Of a stretch of DNA of 15,219 nt, positions 1 through 8,449 are shown piece after piece. The position numbers and the translations under genes were made by a program. The notes below the pieces were generated by a model that saw only the letters and a program-made list of their open reading frames with translations, was not told the DNA's origin and made no database searches. Every line of letters starts with the position of its first letter. Within the stretch, counting starts at the first letter, position 1. The stretch spans positions 377,748 to 392,966 of the forward strand of contig NW_003112966.1 of the NCBI RefSeq assembly GCF_000003605.2. The letters run 5' to 3'. This stretch comes from Saccoglossus kowalevskii (lineage: Eukaryota; Hemichordata; Enteropneusta; Harrimaniidae).

Positions 1-496
1 ACTTCACATAATGGTTAGAGTAGAAGAAGATCGAACTCCTCGTGTATGGTTGGGTATATTATTTGCCCTCCTCAATTACATTCACAGTATGCGACAAACG
101 CACGCACTGATAGGTATGTTAGGATCAGTTGAACATGAATACAAATGTTACACCCATATCTATATTTTGGGGCGTGGACTACCGCCGTTTTTTTTTTTTT
201 TTTTTTCATTTTATTATGTCGCGCATGGAGATTTAGCATTAATCGCATGCATTTCACAGCCACGGAAGAATGTGTTATGTGCTAGGCTTAACGTTAACGG
301 AAGGTGCGTAACATGCTCAGAATAGTTAGAGATGGAACATTCTGGAACAAAACTACAGTTATGTGACCTAACTTTAGAAATCTCACAAATATATAAAATA
401 TAATATATTGAAGTCTGTTTCAATTCAGTTTGGTTGTCATGGAGATGAATTCAAGACTACAAATATGGTGACAATATTGTCATGTCAGTGTCTCAC
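1..496 (-). other. Part of PGGHG intron 9
   Basis: No coding continuation is visible on the minus strand. The short plus-strand frames here have no family features. A 19-base T run lies at 188-206 and the rest is ordinary AT-rich sequence. Confidence 0.75.
188..206. repeat. Poly-T tract (19 T)
   Basis: Nineteen uninterrupted T on the plus strand, poly-A on the strand of the surrounding intron. No adjoining retrotransposon sequence is recognisable, so it may be a simple homopolymer. Confidence 0.9.
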
Positions 497-603
497 CTCT
501 TCATATATTGTGAGGTCATTTTTACGAACTTCTCTCGTCATTTGTTTCATTAGCGGGTATCCAAGCAACACAACATCAGACTGTTTAATAACAACTCCCT
601 CCG
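497..603 (-). CDS. PGGHG: PGGHG coding exon 9, last in window
   Basis: Residues 529-564. The acceptor is CTTGTTATTATAG. It encodes EGVVIKQSDVVLLGYPLM, a signature of the family, then REVRKNDLTIYEE. It ends in phase 0 at GAAGAG before a GTGAGA donor. I find no continuation, such as the expected TWSM-like segment, between 1 and 496 on this strand, so the next exon lies beyond the left edge. Confidence 0.9.
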
Positions 604-3600
604 CTATAATAACAAGAACGGGTTTAATAACAAACGTCATTGAAGAAAATATAAATGTATTCCCGTCAATTTAAATAACTACGAAATAGTGAACATACCT
701 GTAGGATCAAACCCTTCAAATTGGGGATGATACTGGTGTTTTTCATCAAATATTATAAACATTTTATCTGCTATCTCTCGCCATCTATCGGCATCTTCTC
801 TTGTGATGAACCTTAGCACAAGAACATGCACATATTTATTCAGAAATCAAAATAATTATAACCTTTTGTACATATGTATGATTATTATAATGCAATATTG
901 ATCGATTGATCACTCACTTAGGATCATCAAGTATGGTAAGCAAATACTCTGGTAACTGTAAGCTCAGCTTGGCGTTAAAATTGGTAAATACTGAATTATT
1001 GACGTTTGCGTGATATTCGTCTGGTCCCATCACTCCTATAACATCAACATAATTGAGTGTTAATTCAGCAATAATGGTTATGTTATATAAGTTTCATTGT
1101 ACCTAAGATAAATAAATATATATATTTGATAAATAATTTGTTAAAGCACTTTCCCGATGTTACTCACCATAAATTTCGTACCCCTTATCCTCATTAATTA
1201 ACACAGATCTACTTTCCCAGAATTCTGCTATTTTCATCACTAGCTCTTCACCTCTATAATCAGTTAATAGATCTAAGTCTTGTGTTGCATACAGATATTG
1301 TCTTATAGAATAAGATACATCCGCAGTGACGTGGATTTGATATATGGACGCTGGTGGCCAAGGACATGTCTCCTCACCTATAATAACACATTACAAACTT
1401 TAATTGATACATAATTTGAAAAAGTTAGATACAAAATTGTTATGAAATCATACGTTCTTAATACAAATAACACATATTAGGCAGTTAATCTTGTCATTAT
1501 GTGTAATGTTGTATATATGTTATTAAGTTTATAGGCTAGCTTTCAAAACGCTTCAGATCCGTGAAATGCCAATGACGATGTATCATGCTGAACGATATTT
1601 AGAAATTACGATTTGCACTTTTCCTAGGCAGCAAAATCAATTCTGATACTTTCAAAAATCTAATATAATACACTACATTTTCCGATAGATTGTGCTATTT
1701 TCCTTGCTTAGCTCTCGTAATTGATTATTTATGCAACTTCTTTCTTCCGCATATTTGTTTAGTTACATGAACTCTACCATATGCACATGTATCAACATAA
1801 AGTACTCATGTCGATAAATTTATTTTTTATCATTTTATGTGATCAAATAAAAACAATTTGACACGTTTCACGGGTCAGATGTCAAACCTGTACACTTCTT
1901 CAACGTCACTAATTAAAATTTCACCTGTGTAACACTGTTCCCAAGGAAACCTGACACCTTCATAACCTGTTTCCGTAGCGTGGTCTTCCACTGTATCAAG
2001 AACTCGTAATCGAGCTTCAATCATCCGTGTAGCCATATTTGGAAAGAACATCATAATCGGCGGCATCACCCAGGTATCCATATCCCAGAATACGTGACCT
2101 GCGTAGTCGTTATACGCCCCACCAATGAATTCGTCAGTTACCTTACCTCCACGTGGCAAGCCGCCTAGAAAACATAATTGCGTGATTAGTGTACACGATG
2201 ATTGAAAAGGAAACAGAGTTCCTAAATACGTATATAGATGTATTAAATGGTTGTATGGGAATGCCACTTATATCATTGAAACTGTTTTGACATATGGTTG
2301 TTCACCAATAATAATATACAGGTAGTGTATGATAATTGACAAACGACTATACAGCGTAATATAAAAATATATAGAGGGCGCAACATAAAAATAACTTTAC
2401 CTGGACTGTGCCCGATGAATGGGTTGACATAATCACGCTTTGTTGGAGTCGATGACAACATATAATACATAGAAGAGTAGAATGTCTGTCCCAGGGACAC
2501 ATTTCCTATGATTTCTATATTGCCATTATCCCAAAGTGACGTCCAAGCATCGACATGGCTTGAAAACAACTTGTTTGACTGTAATAGTTGTTCGCCTTTC
2601 TCATACGCACCCAGTGCGTCGTCATTGTCCGTGCTGATGGAAGTTATGTAGGTCCATGAGGCAGAGTATTGACCATCATAAAGGGTTAAGCTATCGGGAA
2701 TCTTTGTCCAATAGATATGTAATGGCCTAGTGCTACTGGTATTTGTCTCAGGTGTTATAGTCGTTCCGCTGGTATACCTAGAGTCAGAGAAATGTGGGTT
2801 TATTTACGTATACTCGGTGATGGACAAATGATTACACACAACCCTAAATACTTTTGAGTGGATGTATTAACGACATCGCTTGTATCCTATCGTTCAGTTT
2901 GTTGCATATACACATAGGAAACAAAATACTGAGGGAAAATGTGCTCATAACAAACCCATACCATGTCAATTCGTCATATTCACTATCATCCTCCATGTTG
3001 AAATCACTACTGTCATTCCCACGGTTTAAATTAATTTCTACAGTCAAGTCACCGTCTGGATTTGCGATGGTCCGCCATAGTCTGATCTCAGCCACCATCA
3101 ATCTATTTTCTGAACGATGAGCATAAAACGTCTGTTCGACTTGGCAGTCATCGTGGTAAATATGTTGTCTAAAGTAACCTGTTGGAAATAGGAAAACGTT
3201 CAACTAAAATGCATTTTCTTAAAACTAAATGTTTAGTTGTCAAAAAAGGTTATATTATTACGGCATTGTATACGGATATTTTTAGTCAAGAGTATCTGTT
3301 CGCTTGAGAATTTTCATGAAGCTCTAAGGCTGTCAATGATTTGTTTTTTTTGTGTTTTTTTTGTTTTTTTTTAAAAGAGAGAAGTCTGAAATAGTGTAAT
3401 TTTTCTCAAAACCAACAACAACAATCTCGTTGATTCGTTACTTCCAAGCAAAGTATTTTATCCAATAACAAAGAAAACGGACTGGTGGTTTTCAAGACGA
3501 AATTACAGTTACAATAGTCACCAATATGATAGTCACTTCGATATCATTGATAATTTCTCTAAAAAATGTTTTAATGTTTAATTTACATAATACTGGTAGA

Positions 3601-4220
3601 ATTTAATATAGCGGATGACCCAAATTATATGGACACAATACTAGTTATCTTTACAAATGTGTCACTCGCACTTGTGGTATTTACCTTCATACATGTTAAG
3701 TGTAAAATTCCTGGTTTCGGTGTCATCGATGGTTATATTGATTGCATTAGTTGAAGGAATCCTCGCACGATGACTGTCAGCACGGTAGCCATTCATAACT
3801 CCATTCATATACACTGTATCGGTCAGAACGTTGGTGGCAATGTGTCCATTGCCAATGTTTGGACGAAATCTATAGTCATATGGAAGGCTGAAACACATAC
3901 ATACATACACGTTTAATAAAATCTGGAGACACTTCGTGTCAAATGATGTCATGTTATGTAAAGTAATATCTGATGAACTATAAACCATGAAAAGCGTTTT
4001 ATAGTCGTATGTCTCACTTAAAGTTTAACTTGATTGTCATGTGGTTACTACCTCATACTTCAAGAGCGCCCTCGTAATAATATTTTTAATAATTAAATAA
4101 TATGTATACTTACATGTCACTTTCTATGATATGCTGAACTTGTGCGGATACGGTGTTCACAAAAATGAAAGCATGCAGCGAGAGCAACGATATATACAGA
4201 ATTGCCTTCATTCTTGTCAT
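497..4220 (-). CDS. PGGHG: Protein-glucosylgalactosylhydroxylysine glucosidase (GH65), nine coding exons, 3' end off window
   Basis: The enzyme hydrolyses the alpha-1,2-linked glucose from Glc-Gal-hydroxylysine on collagen-like proteins (known for the family). Nine exons join to 1692 nt, 564 codons, without an internal stop, and every junction phase agrees. Visible order: signal peptide 1-26; GH65 N-terminal beta-sandwich from about 37 (GVMNGYRADSHRARIPS at 65-81, FYAHRSEN at 121-128); then the (alpha/alpha)6 catalytic domain with GHVFWDMD (324-331), RFPWEQCYTG (373-382), GPDEY (455-459) and KQSDVVLLGYP (535-545). Asp329 and Glu458 sit where I recall human Asp301 and Glu430, both offset by 28, so both are probably catalytic. 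A third catalytic carboxylate would lie downstream. Human PGGHG has about 737 residues, so about 200 are missing to the left. Six sequons (N86, N96, N158, N188, N268, N464) fit a secreted or lysosomal protein. The start is chosen because a TAA lies four codons upstream; Met4 is the alternative. Confidence 0.94.
699..811 (-). CDS. PGGHG: PGGHG coding exon 8
   Basis: Residues 491-528 plus one base. The acceptor is GTTCTTGTGCTAAG. It encodes RWREIADKMFIIFDEKH followed by HPQFEGFDP, the conserved 'HPEFDGY'-type segment. The donor is ACAG then GTATGT, phase 1. Confidence 0.9.
918..1035 (-). CDS. PGGHG: PGGHG coding exon 7: general-acid exon
   Basis: Residues 452-490 plus two bases. The acceptor is TTGATGTTATAG. 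It begins GVMGPDEYHANVNNSVFTNF: the GPDEY motif is the GH65 general-acid site, so Glu458 is the likely proton donor (human Glu430 by the same 28-residue offset). The donor is CCTAA then GTGAGT, phase 2. Confidence 0.93.
1168..1377 (-). CDS. PGGHG: PGGHG coding exon 6: barrel helices
   Basis: Residues 382-451 plus one base. The acceptor GTGTTATTATAG precedes GTGAGG. It encodes EETCPWPPASIYQIHVTADV (383-402), SIRQYLYATQDLDLL (405-419) and ELVMKIAEFWESR (426-438), which match family helices. The donor is ATG then GTGAGT, phase 1. Confidence 0.9.
1925..2164 (-). CDS. PGGHG: PGGHG coding exon 5: catalytic aspartate exon
   Basis: Residues 302-381 plus one base. The acceptor is TTATGTTTTCTAG. It contains GHVFWDMDTWVMPP with Asp329, aligned by offset to the catalytic Asp301 I recall for human PGGHG, and GYEGVRFPWEQCYT (368-381). 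The open frame runs on for 12 more codons to a stop at 1875-1877, but the true donor is GTGAAA at 1924. Only this site keeps phase 1 and joins TG to EETCPWP in exon 6. Confidence 0.94.
2401..2777 (-). CDS. PGGHG: PGGHG coding exon 4: linker and entry to catalytic barrel
   Basis: Residues 176-301 plus one base, the largest exon. The acceptor is TTTCTCTGACTCTAG; the split codon restores Trp176. The segment HVDAWTSLWDNGNIEIIG (250-267) followed by YSSMYYMLSSTP (276-287) is the typical lead-in helix pair of the GH65 alpha/alpha barrel. It ends GHSPG, split by a GTAAAG donor, phase 1. Confidence 0.93.
2962..3178 (-). CDS. PGGHG: PGGHG coding exon 3: N-terminal domain continued
   Basis: Residues 104-175 plus two bases. 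The acceptor TTTTCCTATTTCCAACAG is strong. The exon carries FYAHRSENRLMVAEIRLWR, the conserved 'YAHR' strand of PGGHG-like proteins, then an acidic, probably surface, loop (SSDFNMEDDSEYDE at 160-173). The donor is TG followed by GTATGG, phase 2. Confidence 0.92.
3341..3372. repeat. T-rich low-complexity tract in PGGHG intron 2
   Basis: Runs of 7 to 9 T separated by single G or GTG. It lies mid-intron and is A-rich on the gene's strand, so it is not the polypyrimidine tract of the exon 3 acceptor. Confidence 0.85.
3685..3887 (-). CDS. PGGHG: PGGHG coding exon 2: start of GH65 N-terminal domain
   Basis: Residues 36-103 plus one base. The acceptor TGTGTTTCAG precedes 3887. The exon carries the family's opening motifs LPYDYRFRPNIGNGHIATNV and GVMNGYRADSHRARIPS, and two sequons (NIT at 86, NFT at 96). 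It ends GAAG before a GTAAAT donor, phase 1. Confidence 0.93.
4114..4220 (-). CDS. PGGHG: PGGHG coding exon 1: signal peptide
   Basis: Residues 1-35 plus two bases. Basic MTRMK is followed by a hydrophobic run (ILYISLLSLHAFIFV) and a Val-Ser-Ala cleavage site at 24-26, leaving Gln27 as the likely mature N-terminus. The exon ends in AT followed by a perfect GTAAGT donor (4113-4108), phase 2. The transcribed exon probably starts at 4264, after an acceptor reading TTTTGTTACAG. Confidence 0.9.
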
Positions 4221-4264
4221 GTAAGACACTTATTATTACGGTTGTATTCTTGTCAGACCACCAA

Positions 4265-4403
4265 CTGTAACAAAACATAAAGTAGTCAAATTCTTTTTTT
4301 TTATTACAAATAGATCAGCTTTTCTCCATTGTTAAAATAACGAACACACCTATATAACAATCGTCAGTTGTCGAACACTCGCAGCAATACACCATTCACA
4401 TAC
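4265..4403 (-). other. Predicted 5'UTR intron of PGGHG
   Basis: On the minus strand a donor (GCGAG then GTATGTG, GT at 4403-4402) and an acceptor (TTTATGTTTTGTTACAG, AG at 4266-4265) bracket 139 bp directly upstream of the ATG exon. Both sites are good and the size matches the gene's other introns. It is inferred from splice signals only. Confidence 0.6.
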
Positions 4404-4440
4404 CTCGCGCCCTCTAGCGGTGGGACGCTTCAGTGACGTG
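4404..4440 (-). promoter_or_regulatory. Putative PGGHG 5'UTR exon and core promoter region
   Basis: This is the local GC-richer patch upstream of the signal-peptide exon. It contains a CTCF-like motif (4407-4420, GCGCCCTCTAGCGG) and a CRE-half/E-box-like CACGTCA on the minus strand (4433-4439). No clear TATA box is placed upstream, so the start site is uncertain, probably near 4430-4440. Confidence 0.4.
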
Positions 4441-5233
4441 AAACATGGCGTGTATGTGTTGTCGGCTGTGTAGTCGTTTGTAATTATATTAGACGTACAT
4501 CCCTAAATAGTAGTATTTATACATAAACGACTAAAGGTTTAAACGATATCGATGAATATATTTGAAACGGTATTCTGTCTTGATGCTATTCGTCACAAAT
4601 GTTCGTCGATTTAAATGTAATAAACGATATTTGTATTCACATTTATCACTTTTATTTTCCTTCAATGCTATGTAATTATATATTTTTGATGTATGTATTT
4701 AACAATATCAACTTTGTTCAGGTGATTGATAGAAGCTACTGTGGCACATTTGCGATTATTTGCGTTGAAACTTGGGTTGATTCATTTGAGAAACACGCTG
4801 TGAGGCATGGACCGTGTGCTTTCAAACATAGACAATCTCACTAAAACTATATATTCCATGAGTTATTGGATCGGTTAATGTTGGTTTGACATGAGTCAGT
4901 TTTTTCGCCATATTTATGTGTTTGCTTCTATGTTTGAATGATTAGATTCTGACAAATCATTGTTGACAAATTTTTTTGTGATCGCAGACAGACATTGCAT
5001 CGCAGTCTATAACAAGAAGTCAAAATCTGGTTATGTACTGAGTAATATTCGTTAGTATGTGCCAGTACAGTATATGTGTATTGTGCATGAGAGGCTTTAT
5101 ACAAACATCAGCCACATTGATACAAGTGGATATTTTTTTTTATCACGCCTCATGCCCAATATTGTTGTGCTAATTAGTCAAATTGCGGTCACACGGTACT
5201 CATTAAAACTGATTAATGTCCGCATGTGTTTAC
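4441..5233. other. Intergenic, no gene recognised
   Basis: An acceptor-like sequence (ACTTTGTTCAG, ending 4721) is followed on the plus strand by 41 open codons to a stop at 4842-4844, but the peptide is unlike anything I know and has no matching donor. No divergent gene from the PGGHG promoter is convincing. Confidence 0.6.
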
Positions 5234-5245
5234 TGCGCATGCGCA
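5234..5245. promoter_or_regulatory. NRF-1-type palindrome
   Basis: TGCGCATGCGCA is a perfect match to the NRF-1 consensus YGCGCAYGCGCR. Such sites usually lie in core promoters of animal housekeeping genes. Here it lies 11 bp beyond the stop of the minus-strand reading at 5256-5595, so it would more naturally serve an unidentified plus-strand transcript. Confidence 0.45.
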
Positions 5246-5255
5246 ATTGATTTGT

Positions 5256-5595
5256 TTAAATTGTAGCAGCATCGTCGTCTGCAACTTCGTTTCCGTCCGC
5301 GGATGGATCTCCCAGTGAGCCAAATTTTGATTTAGGATTCTGATTTTTCAATTCTGGATGAGGAAAATGGAACCACACCCTCTCTTTTTGCCTCTGGTTT
5401 CACAACATTTGTCAGAAAACGAAGACGGCTAATGTCGCCGCATTTGTGAAGATATCGACAATTAGGAAGAACTAGCATCTTTGTTGGTACTGTTTTATAC
5501 TCGGTATGCAAATGAAGACTACAAACTATATCAGCAAATTGAATCATCAAATCTAAGCTTTGTTGCATCGCCATTTTGATGGAAAAAGTCGGCAT
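5256..5595 (-). pseudogene. Unidentified protein-like reading with one frameshift
   Basis: I do not recognise the protein. An ATG at 5595 opens an 87-codon frame (MPTFSIKMAMQQSLDLMIQF, later LPNCRYLHKCGDISRLRFLT and NVVKPEAKREG) ending at a stop at 5332-5334. Shifting one base near 5372-5378 opens a frame that reads FHFPHPELKNQNPKSKFGSL and then an acidic tail GDPSADGNEVADDDAATI, with a stop at 5256-5258. Both halves are soluble and compositionally protein-like; together they give about 113 residues. An acceptor-like site (AACTTTTAG, AG at 5625-5624, after a long T run) lies 28 bp upstream, and an in-frame TAG three codons before the ATG closes the frame. It could be a decayed gene copy, a real exon with a sequencing error, or chance. 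No donor or poly-A tail is evident. Confidence 0.33.
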
Positions 5596-6316
5596 GATAT
5601 ACTAACTTAAAATCTCCGCTAGCCTAAAAGTTAAAAAAAAAACTAAGTAAAAGGAAAAAACAACAAAAAGTTTCGAATTTGCTCGTCCATATGTCAACAT
5701 GTCATCATTTTCACAATATAAGTATATAGTAAATATAAGTGTTATAATGTTCTTATTGTTATTTTAGTTGGTATAATAACAAATTATTATTATCAACACT
5801 GAATACTGACCTTCACGTCTATCGATATTTGTACAATAACAAATTGAAGGCAATTCGAGTATTTCAATAAGTCGTATCTTGTAAATATGTGGCTAGAACC
5901 TGGGATTGTGTGAGTACGGATCACTTTATGTTTGGATACCAAAATAATAGCCTGTCAGAAATTGTATTGACTGTTCGACCTCCAATAATCTTTGTACCTG
6001 TTACACTGAGCTATTCACTGGTGTATATATGAGTGTACAGATTTGCTCTAATGTATTTGCCCTGGAATGTTGGGTATCTCTGCGATATAGTATATCCGTC
6101 TCTGTATGCGCTAATCAATTTAGAGCCCAAATAACTGTTTTATCTAAATTCGCTAATCACTCTTTTAATATATACTCAATTCATGAAATATACGCTTTGC
6201 CTCAATTGTTTCATACGTTTTTCAAGACATCCTTACCAGTTTTACGTGAAATCGAAGATTTTGAACGGCACAGGTGACTATCAATCTCCCAGGCAGAGTC
6301 TATACGAATATATCTC

Positions 6317-6345
6317 TCACACACGAGATCTATGCTCGTGTGTGA
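6317..6345. repeat. Perfect 11-bp stem, 7-base loop
   Basis: TCACACACGAG (6317-6327) and CTCGTGTGTGA (6335-6345) are exact reverse complements around ATCTATG. The pairing stops at both outer ends, so it is too short for a microRNA precursor of normal length. Confidence 0.85.
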
Positions 6346-6762
6346 TGGTCGATGCGTCACATTGGTACTACTTTCGAATCCGACGAATGTGTACGCGTTC
6401 GTTGCAGATTTTGGCCGTTTTCAAAGTTACAAGCTTTTTTTCTTTCTGTAACACAAACGGTGTGACAGTAGGACGATTCGGCCGCCAATACCCCTAAGTG
6501 CAATCGTTTCTTTATTTTTCTTTGTCTGGCAATCGACAGGACGGTCAGTTTGATGAACCGAGTAACACCTTAGTAACCGTTAGTTCGCGATGAAATTATT
6601 TTCTTTTGTAAATTATAACTATTTCACCCTTGACAGTGCATTTACGGAAAAATCATTAGCAGCTATCCATAACGTATTTTAAAACTTGTTTTCCAGTAGG
6701 AATAAATCAACACGAGAGCCCTCTAATAACAAAATACGCAAATGACACGCGTAGTAAAAGGC

Positions 6763-6781
6763 TTGTGGTGTTTCACCACAA
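6763..6781. repeat. 8-bp stem, 3-base loop
   Basis: TTGTGGTG and CACCACAA pair exactly around TTT. A further GTGTGGTGG copy follows at 6785-6793. No function is indicated. Confidence 0.8.
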
Positions 6782-7687
6782 AATGTGTGGTGGCAGATAT
6801 ACTTTCGGTGATCTAACCGCAAGGAACTCTGGGAAGGAGAAGGGTGACTATTGTTAGTTTTCCCACGCTTTATGTATATAGCCAAATACACCTCTGCCGT
6901 ATTGTTTGAACAAACCGTTATCTTGAGTGATACGAGGATTTCGTTGCATTGGGACCTCCGTCAAATACAACCATCTACGTACCGATCCTGAAAATTATAT
7001 CTGGGCGTTTTTTTGCATGCGGTGGATGATAAATGTAACGGTACCGTCGTCCCGGGTTACAGATAATGAGATACACTTTCCTAGATAGCAACGACACTGT
7101 GTGAATATATCATGACCGTGATATCGATTGAGATAAAGTACACAAGCATGAATAACCTCTATACACTGTAACGCGAGATACATCAACTAATAATAGTGAG
7201 TGGTGATATAAGTGGTGTTCACGAGCATTGGGAATGAGTCGGCTAGAATATGTGTCTGAACGGCTGATACCGCATCAGCACGTGCCGGAAAGAACCGTGA
7301 CGATCATAATGAACGTCTTAAGACTCGGAACGAATCGAAATCAGTGTATCGGCATTCTTTTGTTTGACGTTCCTATGTTCAATGAGCGATTATTACAGAA
7401 TGTTCAATGCCATGAACAAACAAATTACTCACTAGATACAGGTTGCTACACACATTGGACTGTGGATCTGTTCAGTCGTCCTTTTAAGTTTTTGTCGCAT
7501 AATTTCGTACGCGATTTTTTTGTTTCCCGTTGAGCTATCAATCTATCGCAGTATTTTGTCACTCTGCCAAATACTAGTAGATATTCGGATGCGTCAAGTC
7601 GGAAATTACAAACAATGTTGTCTCCGCCGTAATTGAAATGAGAGTTTACTTGAAGAAGACGATTGAGGGCGTAATTTCGGCTCCGAT

Positions 7688-7829
7688 GGTTGAGCCCCGA
7701 TGCGTATACACAATCAGAGCTAAGTCGGGGTTCAACCCTAACGTAATTCAACCCCGAGGATTTAAGCTGAACTTAACTCGAGCCGGCTCGAGTCAAACGC
7801 GTATACACGGCCATTTTTTGCTGCCGTGT
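7688..7829. mobile_element. Dense palindrome cluster, possible MITE or fold-back element
   Basis: Several structures are packed into 142 bp. GGTTGAGCCCCGA (7688-7700) faces TCGGGGTTCAACC (7725-7737), 12 of 13 complementary. TCGGGGTT (7725-7732) also pairs with AACCCCGA (7750-7757). ACTCGAGCCGGCTCGAGT (7776-7793) is a perfect 18-bp palindrome. GCGTATACAC occurs twice (7702-7711, 7799-7808). ACACGGC (7805-7811) pairs with GCCGTGT (7823-7829). The patch is CG-rich in AT-rich surroundings. I see no clear terminal repeats or target-site duplication, so the element type and borders are unknown. Confidence 0.45.
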
Positions 7830-7841
7830 GAACGTAGCTAA

Positions 7842-8449
7842 TATGTTCACAGATATTCTACATTAAACAAATATTTGCATTATAGCATTCATAATAGAAA
7901 AAATGCAAAACATTAAATGAAGCATAACATTATGGGTATTTTTAGTTTACTGCACATAGTCTCAAAAATGACGAGTGGTTATAAACCACTTCAAAATCGC
8001 CTTCCATCGACCTTTCAATATAAACGTCTACAATTTACAACACTCATAAAGGCCATCATATTTATCTACCATTCTGATTAAAGTATTTCGGTCCAAAATG
8101 TTATATTTTGGGTGTATTTGGAGACTGAATTTAATTTTTCATATAATATGAGTTTGTTTAGTTTGTTTATTTATTTAAAGTTTGTTTATGTTTGAGTTTA
8201 ACTTCATGTAAAAAAAGGAAGAGAAACATATAATTCCTCATTTTGCTCTGTTTTTGTAGTTACTCGCTAGCTCGATAAAGTATTCATGAAAATACTGTCT
8301 TGCTGTGTCTGTATAAAATTTTCGTAGGAAGTCTCTTGATGGGCATTTGGGGGTGCACTGATCTAAGATTCAGTAGTGAATGACCTGTTAGTTTGTTCAT
8401 GGTATAATAAATACCATAGCAGCTAATAACACCTGGCACATGTACAGAA
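7842..8449. other. AT-rich intergenic
   Basis: No open frame of interest. Three TGTTTA-type forkhead core motifs lie close together at 8155-8189 in GTTT-rich low-complexity sequence. Confidence 0.6.

Larger units (their letters stand above)
5596..7687. other. Gene-poor stretch
   Basis: Several 60-100 codon open frames occur on both strands (for example 6183-6497 and 7228-7533 plus, 6679-6891 minus). None has a recognisable domain, a conserved motif or supporting splice sites. The region 6900-7680 is noticeably less AT-rich and richer in CG than its surroundings, which may reflect old inserted DNA. Small perfect hairpins occur at 6317-6345 and 6763-6781. Confidence 0.55.

Noticed and set aside
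188-206. Poly-T run as the tail of a processed pseudogene
   Set aside because: No gene-like sequence or target-site duplication adjoins it.
408-674. 88-codon plus-strand open frame
   Set aside because: It overlies PGGHG exon 9 and its introns on the other strand and has no recognisable features.
1875-1924. Exon 5 extended to its stop, or to a donor-like GTTTGA at 1887
   Set aside because: Either would break the phase with exon 6 (a TGA follows at once); the GTGAAA donor at 1924 keeps the frame and the family motif.
2854-3120. 88-codon plus-strand open frame
   Set aside because: It is the antisense shadow of PGGHG exon 3.
4722-4844. Possible plus-strand exon after ACTTTGTTCAG
   Set aside because: The 41 codons match nothing known and no upstream exon with a fitting donor was found.
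7228-7533. 101-codon plus-strand frame
   Set aside because: No recognisable domain; a frame of equal length overlaps it on the other strand, as expected in less AT-rich noncoding DNA.
7688-7737. Possible tRNA or SINE promoter boxes
   Set aside because: The B-box-like GGTTCAACC arises from the inverted repeat; no acceptor stem, anticodon arm or A box fits.
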